From the NCBI GenBank assembly GCA_040222235.1, contig JAVKDO010000114.1, positions 124,001-188,000 on the forward strand: a stretch of DNA of 64,000 nt, written 5' to 3'. Each line of letters starts with the position of its first letter. Position 1 is the first letter of the stretch. Source of the stretch: UBA6059 sp040222235. GTDB lineage: Bacteria > Bacteroidota > Bacteroidia > Cytophagales > Cyclobacteriaceae. Below, piece by piece: positions 7,861 through 16,539 of this stretch. The notes beneath the pieces were generated by a model. The model was not told the origin of the DNA. It did not search any database and saw only the letters and a list, made by a program, of their open reading frames with translations. Position numbers and translations under genes: made by a program.

Positions 7861-10800
7861 TTAATTCATCGAGACATTATCGACGGACTTCTGCCTATCT
7901 TTCTCAGACTTGGTGTCAGAGATGATCTCTTTCAGCTGGTCAAAGCTCCTGATATATTGAATGCTGAACCCTGTCTCCGTAGTATTTTGATTCAGAGCTT
8001 GGAATGCATTTTGGTCTGTACGATTATACATTTTCGCTCGGAACTTGCCATCCTGAGTGAGCAAGTACTCGAGCGTCCAATCACCAATAATCGAATAGAC
8101 GTCAGAAGTGCTAGTCGCCGCATTGGTGAAGCCGCCATCTCTACTGATCCTTAATCGGCCGTCAAAAAATGTATAAGCCAACCGCAGCTGGAAGGTGTTG
8201 AGCGCATCACTGTCCAGGGAATTGAGGTCAACATCAATTTCTAGATTTTCATCTACCTGGGTAATCCAGTAGCTCAGTTGATTCGATACGAATTCGCTTA
8301 CACTTGATCCGATAGTCTGCCCACCTCCAACACTGAAGCTATTCTCCGGTGAGAATCTTTTTAGGATAATCAGACTGAATACTTGACGTTTGAGCTCTTG
8401 TTCATCAGCCGCAATCCGGCTTTGGAAGGCATTGACGAGGGCATTAATGGAGATGACCGCACCATTATCGAGCCGAATGTTATCCGGGTATTCAGAAATT
8501 TCAATACCAAAGTCTATTTCCGGAGAAAGCATTTCTCCTTGCAGACTAAGGTTTACCGCAGCAGGATAGTTTCTCCGTAGCTGTTGAGAGTTGAGGCTTT
8601 CTTCGTCTAGTGTATTGACCAAAGGAGCAAGTGATGCTAACTGTCGGTACTTAGCATCAATGTTGAGTATGGCACCATAGGGATCGCCATACCAAGATAT
8701 CCGGCTTCCGTTTTCGATTTCAAACTCTTTATTGATGATATTGTACAGCGTGAAGTTGTAGGCACCCGTCTCTATCTCGAAATCACCAAACATATTGAAA
8801 TCGCCCTTGGTGTCAATTTGTAGTTTAAGATTGCCATCGCCTCTTCCCCTGATAATATCTCCCGACTTGATGTCGAAGATTAGTTCACAATAAGCCTCAT
8901 TGGTAATTTCAAGATCGAAATCCAATTTGATTCCCGATAGGTCTACCTGCTCCTCGATCTGGGACTGAATCTGACTGGTTAAGGAATCATTATCAAAATC
9001 TACGAAACTGATGTATTCTTCCTGCTCGATTGAGGTGCTGGAATTTAACGGAATGAATATCCGAGTTCCACGCCCTGTAGTAGCATTGGCTGAGATGGTC
9101 AAGTTTGAGGGAGCGCCGATCATATTGAGTTGACCCGTACCATATGCCGTACCATAGTAGAGCTCATTTTCGCTTACAGTGGTATTGAGAACTTGGAAAG
9201 TCTGTAGATCTGCCGAAAGATCAAGTATGAAATCCCTAAAGCCATCGTGGAAGACACCACCATTGATACTGGCCTTGTTTCCATCCTGATCAGTTAGTTG
9301 TAGACTTCTCACGCCAATCTCATTCGCATCGAATATAACACCACCTTCAAAGCTGTAATTAGTATTGAGGTAGTTGATTTTCACTGTGCCATCTTTGATT
9401 GTCCCAGTTCCCTCAAGGATAGGATAATCGATCGAGCCAGATATCGCAAACCGTCCCTCAACCAACCCGCTGAAGTTGGTGAATCGCGTGGCTATAAATG
9501 GCTGCATGATATTGAGATTAGCATCTCGAATATCTGCACTTAACTCAAGCTGATCCTCTGCTGCAGATGGATTAAAATATCCATCAATCTGGATGACATT
9601 TTGACCATCCCTCGTTACAAAGAAGCCTAAGTTGAATCGCTGATCTTCATCTTCCCATTTGGAGAGGGACTGGATATCTCCTACCAGAAATTCTTCCAAG
9701 TAAAAGTCTGAAATCCCTACATTGCTTTCTATGGCTGGCGTATTGAAAACATCACTTAGAAAGACACTACCATTTACGATTCCTGAGATATTCACCGGCA
9801 GCAGTGATTGTATATTCCTCAAATCGAACTTGCGAAGATTGAGTTCCAATTGCTGATCAGTACTGTCGCTCAGTATTCCATTGGCAAAGAGCTTTTGTTC
9901 ATGAGAATAGAGTATCAGACTATCAAAATCTATCTGCCCACCATAGAAGGAAATACTGTTGGCATCATTAAACCTCCACTGATTCTCAAAAGCCTGCATT
10001 TCTGAAGGCTTGAGGATTATCCTCGTGGTGTCTTTGAGGAAAGAGACATCTCCGTAGAGTGAAGCATGATTGTCGAGTTCGTTCTGGTCAATATTGGATT
10101 GAAAGTCTATATGCTGCCCGTTCCAAATTGCTTCGAAGAAGGCATTCTGAGTTTCAGTGATTTTGCTCCAGTCTTGTTTGTTAGAGGATACATAGAGCAT
10201 CCCTAGGACACTTGTGCTATCGATGACCTTAGAGGCTGTCAGTTCCACTTGATTTCCCAGGAAGTATTTATCATCTATCGCCAATGAGTCAAACTGGCTA
10301 TAAAATGAAAGAATGGCGGTGTGACCATGTTGGAAGCTCCCCTCTACGCTGATATTTTTTGATAGTTTAACGTTGGGTTGAAAAAGCCCAATCAAAGGAT
10401 TGGCATCTTTCAAAGCTAGGTTGATGTCCATATCATACTCAAGTGGATCTTCAAAATCACGGGCTTGATAATACTCTGCGAGCTCCTCACTATTATTATT
10501 GATGTTAAGGAGGTATTCTTGATAGAGCCTTCGGAAGTCCCTATAGACATTTGTGAATAGATAGTCTCCTTTGATCGACAGGTCAAGCAAATCTGAGGTC
10601 AGACTTAATAACCTTCCGCTGGTTTGCTTTTGTGAGCTGATGACAAGAGTGTCAACATGAGCAAGGTTTTCATTCAATCCAATATCAAGGGATGTGACTT
10701 TGAGTTCACCTTGCAGGCTATCAATTTGGAAGCTGGATATATTGACATCTATTAGCCCTTTAACTGCAAAGTCCTGCTTCGTAATATTGAGGGGTAGTAA

Positions 10801-12408
10801 CCGTGCACTATCAATTTCGATTTGACCATTGATGGTCTGCTTGTCATCGCGAAAATCCACCAATCCTTGTCCCTTGACCTTTAGGAGAGGGTCATTTACT
10901 TCAAAATTCCCCTGAAAGAACTGATCAGCAAATCTCCCATCAGTAGATATGTTATTGTATTCATAGTCGTTTACTTCGACTTTTGACACATTCGATTCGA
11001 GTGTGAAATTGGCGGTAGGTAGTGTGATTCCCCGGCCGTTGATCCGACCGTTGAGACTTATTCTCCTTACTGTGTTCTGATCGTTGAGTATGCTCTGAAG
11101 ATCAAAGTTTTCCAATGACAACCGTCCGCTATAGCTGGTAAATTTAACGTCTTGAGGCACCTTGATATTGATATCTGAAACCACTCGACTTCTACTATTG
11201 TAGAATTGGCCATTGGCGACAAAGTCATTGACAAAACCCAGAAATTGCCCCTGGACATTGAGTGTGCCGATGTTGACTACATTAGAATATAAGCTGCCAA
11301 GGTACTGCCGAAGATCTTGCGGCCTTAGCCTGCCAGATTGCACATTGAGATCAATAAAAGTCTCCTCTATTCTGGGTAGCCCAGCCATGTAGAGCGATCC
11401 TTTCAGTCGACTTGTTCTTCCTACCGCAATGGATAGGTCTTCACCTCTGAGTCTACCTACTTTCCCGCTAAAATACCCTGACACATTGTACACATCGTCC
11501 AGCTTTGCAAAGGCTGTAGCAAAGGCTCTTACATCTTGAGAGCCAATGGACGAGTTTGTTAAGTGAAGGTCAAAATCTACACTATCAATAAAGTAGCTCA
11601 AGTTGGACGGGCTACTATACCTCAGCACCAATGAGTCGGTAATATGACTATGATCGGTACGGAGATCCAATTCTGCCAACTGGAGCGACTTAGAATTGAA
11701 GTTCAATTGAGTGGATAGTCGGTTGATATCAAAGTAGCCAGATGGCTCTGAAGCTACTAGTCTGTCAACACTCAGTAAAAGGGAATCGCTTCGTATCTGA
11801 AAGTCAGAAAAATCAGCGTTGATACTGTCGAACTTAAAATGCATGTAGTCAAATCGGTCAGCGATAGAATCCTTACGCCGATCATTTAGAGAAAAGAGTC
11901 CATGATCAAGTTTGACTTTACCGACCTCTAAGACAACCGCCTTTTTCTTCTTTTGCTTATCGCCAGATAGTCCTCTCAGTCTGATAATAAACTCTGTAAT
12001 GTTGATATAGCTGCTGTCGTTGTGTTTAATCAATCTCACCTCTGGGTGCGACACGCGCACCGCGTCAAAGTAGTATCCATCATCTTGAAAAGGCAAACCC
12101 AAGACGTTGACATCTATGAACATCTCGGGAATGGCAACCATCAAGCTGTCATAGCTATCATAAATCTCCAAACCATCGACCCGCACCTCGTCAAACCAGC
12201 TAATAGATATGCTTTCTAGTTCTAAACGATTATCCACTTTAGATGAAAGCCACTCAAAGGTCTTTTGGGTGATGAATGTTTGGAAAACTGGAAGTTGAGC
12301 TAACAGCAAAGCAATCAGTAGGACGCTGACCAAGGATATGGCAAACCAAAAGACTATGCCGCCGGAGCGATTTTTGGTAACTTGCGACGAATTTTGATCC
12401 TTTTCCAA
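7861..12408 (-). CDS. tamB: TamB-family translocation/assembly module protein
   Basis: 1515 residues of mostly beta-strand repeats behind one N-terminal transmembrane segment (about 17-42, IVFWFAISLVSVLLIALLLA). The C-terminal third is the TamB (DUF490) domain, with FGDFEIETGAYNFTLYNI, SRISWYGDPYGAILNIDA and late beta-barrel-plug-like strands. TamB spans the periplasm from the inner membrane and moves phospholipids or helps outer-membrane protein assembly with an Omp85 partner; no such partner gene is in view. The only in-frame start is a TTG at 12408, three bases from the divergent tsaD ATG. The length is typical for Bacteroidota TamB. Confidence 0.9.
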   Translation of the reverse strand: MEKDQNSSQVTKNRSGGIVFWFAISLVSVLLIALLLAQLPVFQTFITQKTFEWLSSKVDNRLELESISISWFDEVRVDGLEIYDSYDSLMVAIPEMFIDVNVLGLPFQDDGYYFDAVRVSHPEVRLIKHNDSSYINITEFIIRLRGLSGDKQKKKKAVVLEVGKVKLDHGLFSLNDRRKDSIADRFDYMHFKFDSINADFSDFQIRSDSLLLSVDRLVASEPSGYFDINRLSTQLNFNSKSLQLAELDLRTDHSHITDSLVLRYSSPSNLSYFIDSVDFDLHLTNSSIGSQDVRAFATAFAKLDDVYNVSGYFSGKVGRLRGEDLSIAVGRTSRLKGSLYMAGLPRIEETFIDLNVQSGRLRPQDLRQYLGSLYSNVVNIGTLNVQGQFLGFVNDFVANGQFYNSRSRVVSDINIKVPQDVKFTSYSGRLSLENFDLQSILNDQNTVRRISLNGRINGRGITLPTANFTLESNVSKVEVNDYEYNNISTDGRFADQFFQGNFEVNDPLLKVKGQGLVDFRDDKQTINGQIEIDSARLLPLNITKQDFAVKGLIDVNISSFQIDSLQGELKVTSLDIGLNENLAHVDTLVISSQKQTSGRLLSLTSDLLDLSIKGDYLFTNVYRDFRRLYQEYLLNINNNSEELAEYYQARDFEDPLEYDMDINLALKDANPLIGLFQPNVKLSKNISVEGSFQHGHTAILSFYSQFDSLAIDDKYFLGNQVELTASKVIDSTSVLGMLYVSSNKQDWSKITETQNAFFEAIWNGQHIDFQSNIDQNELDNHASLYGDVSFLKDTTRIILKPSEMQAFENQWRFNDANSISFYGGQIDFDSLILYSHEQKLFANGILSDSTDQQLELNLRKFDLRNIQSLLPVNISGIVNGSVFLSDVFNTPAIESNVGISDFYLEEFLVGDIQSLSKWEDEDQRFNLGFFVTRDGQNVIQIDGYFNPSAAEDQLELSADIRDANLNIMQPFIATRFTNFSGLVEGRFAISGSIDYPILEGTGTIKDGTVKINYLNTNYSFEGGVIFDANEIGVRSLQLTDQDGNKASINGGVFHDGFRDFILDLSADLQTFQVLNTTVSENELYYGTAYGTGQLNMIGAPSNLTISANATTGRGTRIFIPLNSSTSIEQEEYISFVDFDNDSLTSQIQSQIEEQVDLSGIKLDFDLEITNEAYCELIFDIKSGDIIRGRGDGNLKLQIDTKGDFNMFGDFEIETGAYNFTLYNIINKEFEIENGSRISWYGDPYGAILNIDAKYRQLASLAPLVNTLDEESLNSQQLRRNYPAAVNLSLQGEMLSPEIDFGIEISEYPDNIRLDNGAVISINALVNAFQSRIAADEQELKRQVFSLIILKRFSPENSFSVGGGQTIGSSVSEFVSNQLSYWITQVDENLEIDVDLNSLDSDALNTFQLRLAYTFFDGRLRISRDGGFTNAATSTSDVYSIIGDWTLEYLLTQDGKFRAKMYNRTDQNAFQALNQNTTETGFSIQYIRSFDQLKEIISDTKSEKDRQKSVDNVSMN

Positions 12409-12411
12409 AGA

Positions 12412-13416
12412 ATGAGTGAGATAATTCTGGCTATTGAATCATCATGTGATGAGACCGCAGCAGCGATACTTAAAAACGGCACCATTCTTTCCAATATTAT
12501 CGCGACTCAGTCGATACACGAAAAATATGGAGGAGTGGTCCCCGAACTAGCTTCTCGCGCTCATCAGCAAAACATTATTCCGGTAGTGGAAGAAGCTCTT
12601 TCTGAAGCAAAAATAGCTAAAAATGAAATCAATGCGGTAGCGTATACCAAGGGGCCTGGCCTGCTAGGGGCACTACTTGTTGGTGCTCAATTTGCCAAAT
12701 CATTGGCCTATGCCTTGGAGGTACCGCTCATTGGTGTGCATCACATGCATGCCCATATATTGGCTCATTTCATAGAGGAGCCAAAGCCAAATTTTCCATT
12801 TCTATGCTTAACAGTGAGTGGCGGCCATACGCAGATAGTTTTGGTCAAGGACTATCTGGATATGGAGGTAATAGGACAGACTAAAGACGATGCAGTAGGG
12901 GAGGCATTTGACAAAAGCGCAAAGATGCTGGGCCTGCCTTATCCAGGAGGTCCGCTGATCGATAAGCTAGCGCAAAAAGGCGACCCAAGGGCTTATGAGT
13001 TCTCAAAGACCAATATGCCTGACTATGACTATTCATTCAGTGGCATCAAGACGAGCATCCTGTATTTTTTGAGAGGTCGCGAAAAGTCAGAACCTGGTTT
13101 TGCAGAAATTCATAAGGAGGATATTGCGGCGAGCATACAAAGGGCCTTGGTAGAGATGCTAATGATCAAGCTGAGGAAGGCCGCCAAAGAACTGAAAATC
13201 AACAATGTTGCTATTGCCGGTGGGGTTTCCGCAAACAGCGGCTTGCGATCCGCACTACTGTCAGAATCAGATAAAAGGAATTGGAATGTATTTATTCCTG
13301 CATTTGAATACTGTACAGATAATGCTGCCATGATTGCGATAGCGGCGAAATATAAATATGAGGCGGGTATGTTCGAGGCGCTTGATGATTCACCAAACCC
13401 GCGATTGCCTTTTTAA
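12412..13416 (+). CDS. tsaD: tRNA N6-adenosine threonylcarbamoyltransferase TsaD
   Basis: 334 residues (Kae1/YgjD family). TsaD transfers threonylcarbamoyl from threonylcarbamoyl-AMP to A37 of ANN-decoding tRNAs, with TsaB and TsaE. Seen: ILAIESSCDETAAAIL at the N-terminus, the metal-binding HHMHAHI motif, VSGGHTQIV, YPGGPLIDKLA, YDYSFSGIKTS, and the nucleotide-binding VAIAGGVSANSGLR with a final DNAAMIA. The ATG at 12412 gives the canonical N-terminus; an upstream start at 12382 would add ten non-family residues and run into tamB. It is followed by smpB, same strand, 44 bp gap. Confidence 0.97.
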   Translation: MSEIILAIESSCDETAAAILKNGTILSNIIATQSIHEKYGGVVPELASRAHQQNIIPVVEEALSEAKIAKNEINAVAYTKGPGLLGALLVGAQFAKSLAYALEVPLIGVHHMHAHILAHFIEEPKPNFPFLCLTVSGGHTQIVLVKDYLDMEVIGQTKDDAVGEAFDKSAKMLGLPYPGGPLIDKLAQKGDPRAYEFSKTNMPDYDYSFSGIKTSILYFLRGREKSEPGFAEIHKEDIAASIQRALVEMLMIKLRKAAKELKINNVAIAGGVSANSGLRSALLSESDKRNWNVFIPAFEYCTDNAAMIAIAAKYKYEAGMFEALDDSPNPRLPF

Positions 13417-13460
13417 TTCTAATTATTCCAGATATTTTAGTCCTTCTTTGAGTAGGTGCT

Positions 13461-13928
13461 ATGTCCAATACTAAGTCTAGATTTCAGAAAATTGTCAACA
13501 TCAAGAATCGTAAGGCCTCTTACGAATTCGAGTTTATAGACACGTATAAAGCAGGAATAATGCTCAAGGGTACAGAAATCAAGTCGCTGCGGGAGGGTAA
13601 AGTCAGTCTTCAAGAAGCATACGCGTATTTTAGAAAAGAGGAGTTATACCTCAAAAGCATGAGCATCGCTGAGTATACGCAAGGGACTTATGCTAATCAT
13701 GACCCTGTCCGTGAAAGGAAATTGCTACTCAACAAAAGGGAGTTGCAAAAGCTCAAGACTAACTCTAATGATAAGGGGTTGACGATTATTCCTACCAGAA
13801 TATACATCAATGATCGGGGGCTAGCGAAAGTCGAAATAGCTCTGGCCAAGGGTAAAAAGCTGCATGACAAGCGTGATAGCATAAAAGAAAAGGACGTGAA
13901 ACGAGAGCTGTCAAGACTTAAGTACTAA
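13461..13928 (+). CDS. smpB: SsrA-binding protein SmpB
   Basis: 155 residues, full length. SmpB binds tmRNA and stands in for the codon-anticodon helix during rescue of stalled ribosomes. Family marks seen: the N-terminal ASYEFEFIDTYKAGIMLKGT with EIKSLREGKVSL, the central YTQGTYANHDPVRERKLLL, and the basic C-terminal tail ALAKGKKLHDKRDSIKEKD that is disordered in solution and reaches into the mRNA channel. ATG at 13461. The next gene begins 2 bp after its stop, so at least three genes (smpB, the NlpC-like gene and the HNH gene) probably share a transcript. Confidence 0.97.
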   Translation: MSNTKSRFQKIVNIKNRKASYEFEFIDTYKAGIMLKGTEIKSLREGKVSLQEAYAYFRKEELYLKSMSIAEYTQGTYANHDPVRERKLLLNKRELQKLKTNSNDKGLTIIPTRIYINDRGLAKVEIALAKGKKLHDKRDSIKEKDVKRELSRLKY

Positions 13929-13929
13929 G

Positions 13930-14691
13930 ATGATCGAAGTAGGGAATAAAGGAATATGTCGGTTGAGTCTGGTGGCGATGCGCAAGAAGCCCGTTGACGA
14001 TGCGGAAATGGTTTCACAGCTGCTTTTCGGGGAACATTACACGACCATTGAGGTATCAGAGAATAGTCAATGGATACAAATAGAACAGCACTTCGATGGA
14101 CAACTTGGATGGATTAGAGCTGATCAGCATTTTCCGATAGCTGATGAGTATTTTAATAAGATCAATGAGTCAGACTACAAGGTCTGCCTGGATGTCGTCT
14201 CTAATATCCTGTTTAGAAAGAATAATATTGCCATACTCTTGGGCTCGGTACTGCCTATCGCAACCAATGAGCTTTTTAAGATGGAGGAGCAGCTGGCTTT
14301 CAACGGGGATGCCAAAAGTCTTGCACAGAAGCGGGATGCGGAGTTTTTGGAAAGCATCCTCAAGCGGTTTATCTCGAGCCCATTGCTATGGGGTGGTAAG
14401 TCGCCCTTTGGGATAGATATTGCCGGACTCATCCAACAATCATTCAAAACAGCAGGTTACAAATTGAAACGCTCGCTGAGCGAGCAAGCGAAGCAGGGCC
14501 AACTAGTTGCCGGTATTGACGAAATTCAAATGGGTGATGTGGTATTTTATGGTAAAGAAAAGCCAGAGAACGCACATATTATCATTGGTGAGGCTGAGGT
14601 GGTTGGTATACGAGGGTTCGTTTATCGTGAGGAAGTGGTGCTCAGCGAGTTAAAAAATATAAATTGTATACGCAGATATATTAAGACATGA
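13930..14691 (+). CDS. NlpC/P60-like protein with bacterial SH3 domain, catalytic Cys missing
   Basis: 253 residues. The N-terminal about 75 residues resemble a bacterial SH3 domain (MRKKPVDDAEMVSQLLFGE, WIQIEQHFDGQLGWI); the C-terminal half is NlpC/P60-like (C40 peptidases, which cut the gamma-D-Glu-diamino acid bond in peptidoglycan). Where active members read GxDCSG, this protein has LLWGGKSPFGIDIAGLIQ: the nucleophile Cys is Ile and the next Ser is Ala. The later His survives in AHIIIGE. It is therefore probably inactive as a peptidase and may bind cell-wall peptides instead (inference). No signal peptide is visible. It overlaps the HNH gene by ATGA. Confidence 0.75.
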   Translation: MIEVGNKGICRLSLVAMRKKPVDDAEMVSQLLFGEHYTTIEVSENSQWIQIEQHFDGQLGWIRADQHFPIADEYFNKINESDYKVCLDVVSNILFRKNNIAILLGSVLPIATNELFKMEEQLAFNGDAKSLAQKRDAEFLESILKRFISSPLLWGGKSPFGIDIAGLIQQSFKTAGYKLKRSLSEQAKQGQLVAGIDEIQMGDVVFYGKEKPENAHIIIGEAEVVGIRGFVYREEVVLSELKNINCIRRYIKT

Positions 14692-15209
14692 CCAACAGGG
14701 TGCTGGTATTGAATCAAGATTATAGTCCAATGACAGTTTGTTCTGTCGAGAGGGCTTTCTTGCTGATATACCTCAAAAAGGCAGAACTGTTGAACGCTGT
14801 AGAAAGCAAGGAGCTAAGATCGGTCAATGCTACCTTCCCGTTTCCCTCAGTAATCAAGATCAATCGGTACGTGAACATGCCCTATATGGGAGTGGTACTT
14901 ACTCGTCAAAATATATTTAGACGTGACTGTCACGAATGTCAATACTGTGGCACGCACAAAAACTTGACGCTGGATCATTTAATACCTCGGTCCAAAGGAG
15001 GTAAATCAACTTGGAGCAACCTGGTAACCGCTTGCAGAAGGTGCAATGCGCGAAAGGGTGATTATTTGATTGACCAGATCGACATGCAACCGAAGGCTAT
15101 GCCTCATAAGCCTTCCTATGTCATGTTTTTGATGGATAGCTCTGGACAACTTCAGGAAGAATGGAAGGCCTATCTAAAGCCTCACCTGAAGACTAGAATT
15201 GTAGCGTAA
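14688..15209 (+). CDS. HNH endonuclease family protein
   Basis: 173 residues. The HNH core is complete: CQYCGTHKNLTLDHLIPRS followed by WSNLVTACRRCNARKG. The two CxxC pairs bind structural zinc and the DH-N-H residues form the beta-beta-alpha-metal active site. The N-terminal half (VLVLNQDYSPMTVCSVERAF) is the conserved leader of stand-alone bacterial HNH proteins. Its cellular role is not established; these are widespread chromosomal genes, not typical restriction enzymes. The start overlaps the upstream stop by 4 nt; the 3' end overlaps the convergent histidine kinase gene by 17 nt. Confidence 0.88.
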   Translation: MTNRVLVLNQDYSPMTVCSVERAFLLIYLKKAELLNAVESKELRSVNATFPFPSVIKINRYVNMPYMGVVLTRQNIFRRDCHECQYCGTHKNLTLDHLIPRSKGGKSTWSNLVTACRRCNARKGDYLIDQIDMQPKAMPHKPSYVMFLMDSSGQLQEEWKAYLKPHLKTRIVA

Positions 15210-16539
15210 AAACAGTCTGCTTTTCTGGCACTGATTCCACCAATAGATTACCAAAATGCTTCTGCATGATTTGTCTGCTAAGGCTAAGTCCAATGCCAGA
15301 ACCAGTGGGCTTGGTCGAATAAAATGGAATGAATACCTGCTCAATGGCCTCAGGAATAATTCCTGGCCCATTGTCTGTCACGGTAATCAGACATCTTCCG
15401 GCGGCATTTTCTTTAGCGAGAACGCTGACACTGGCATCCTTCGTCTCGCTGGAGGCTTCAACTGCATTCTTCACCAGGTTGATCACGACCATCTCGATCA
15501 TGGATTGATCTGCCTTGATTTCAAGATTATCAGTCGCTCCGGAGAAAGTCAACCGAACATTTTTTTGACTTGCCTCAGGTGCGAAGAGCTTCTCAATATT
15601 GAAAAAGATGTCTTTGACTTTGACCACACTAAACTCTGGGGTAGGTATCTGCGTGAAGCTCCTATAGGCACTGACGAAGTTTTTGAGTGCATGACTTCTG
15701 TTTTGGATGGCCTGTAGGGCCTCCCGCATATCCGTCATTAGCTCCTTGTCTAATGGCTCGTCGGGTGAATGGTCTTTAAGTTCTTCTTCGAATATTTGAT
15801 TGAGTGTCTCAATAAGGCTGGAAATCGGCGTAACGCTATTCATGATTTCATGGCGAAGTACTCGGGTTAGGTTCTGCCATGCTTCGAGTTCTTTTTGCTG
15901 TAGCTCGGACTGAATGTTTTGGATAGAAACCAGCCGCAGTAACTTATTCTGTAGCTTGATTTCACTGACATAAATGGAGAGGTATCTATTTTCATCCATT
16001 CGGTAGAGGAAGTTGGTGCCTGCCTCTAATTCATCGATCACCTTGGCTGCCTCAGGCGTATAGTTGGTCATTTCAGGTATGGACTTGATCGTAGGTATCC
16101 CGAGTATCGAGCAACACTTAGAGTTGATAAACAGTACTTCCCGATTTGTATCATACGCCATCAGACCAACATTGGCATACTTCACTAAAGTGTCGAGTAA
16201 TTGGAGGTTTTCTTCCTTCGACTTCCGAGTCTCTCTGAATTGATCTAGGATTCCTTTAAGCGAGTCATTAAGCATTTGAAAAGACTGGCCCAGCCGATTG
16301 TCAATTTCAAACCCCGGAGAGAAGTCGTCATACTGGATGGACTCGATGAAGCGGGCTAGCTTGCGGTTGGTGGTCTCCACAAAGTGAATGAGGCTAGAGA
16401 TTTGATAAACCAAGACTGCCATGATAATGAACGCACTCACGTACTTCGCATACCATATTAGTAGGATCACCAAGATCACGGATAGGCTTATCAGCAATAC
16501 CCGAATGATGACGCTCGCCCTGAAGCTTTTAAATACCAT
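15193..16539 (-). CDS. NtrB/NtrY-like sensor histidine kinase
   Basis: 448 residues. Two transmembrane helices (about 10-30 and 33-52) with almost no periplasmic loop are followed by a linker/HAMP-like helix, a PAS domain (about 110-205, NVGLMAYDTNREVLFINSKC), the dimerisation helix with phospho-acceptor His230 (RVLRHEIMNSVTPIS), and the ATPase domain with N box (VVINLVKNAVEAS), DNGPGI and GSGIGLSLSRQI. The short periplasmic part suggests it senses a membrane or cytoplasmic signal. It overlaps the upstream regulator gene by 11 nt; they form a two-component pair transcribed regulator first. Confidence 0.93.
   Translation of the reverse strand: MVFKSFRASVIIRVLLISLSVILVILLIWYAKYVSAFIIMAVLVYQISSLIHFVETTNRKLARFIESIQYDDFSPGFEIDNRLGQSFQMLNDSLKGILDQFRETRKSKEENLQLLDTLVKYANVGLMAYDTNREVLFINSKCCSILGIPTIKSIPEMTNYTPEAAKVIDELEAGTNFLYRMDENRYLSIYVSEIKLQNKLLRLVSIQNIQSELQQKELEAWQNLTRVLRHEIMNSVTPISSLIETLNQIFEEELKDHSPDEPLDKELMTDMREALQAIQNRSHALKNFVSAYRSFTQIPTPEFSVVKVKDIFFNIEKLFAPEASQKNVRLTFSGATDNLEIKADQSMIEMVVINLVKNAVEASSETKDASVSVLAKENAAGRCLITVTDNGPGIIPEAIEQVFIPFYSTKPTGSGIGLSLSRQIMQKHFGNLLVESVPEKQTVFTLQF

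Noticed and set aside
7861..12408. Several short frames antisense to tamB
   Set aside because: They have no family features and lie wholly within a well-supported gene.
14463..14486. GC-rich hairpin GCTCGCTGAGCGAGC
   Set aside because: It is inside the NlpC-like coding frame (RSLSEQ) and has no terminator or operator context.
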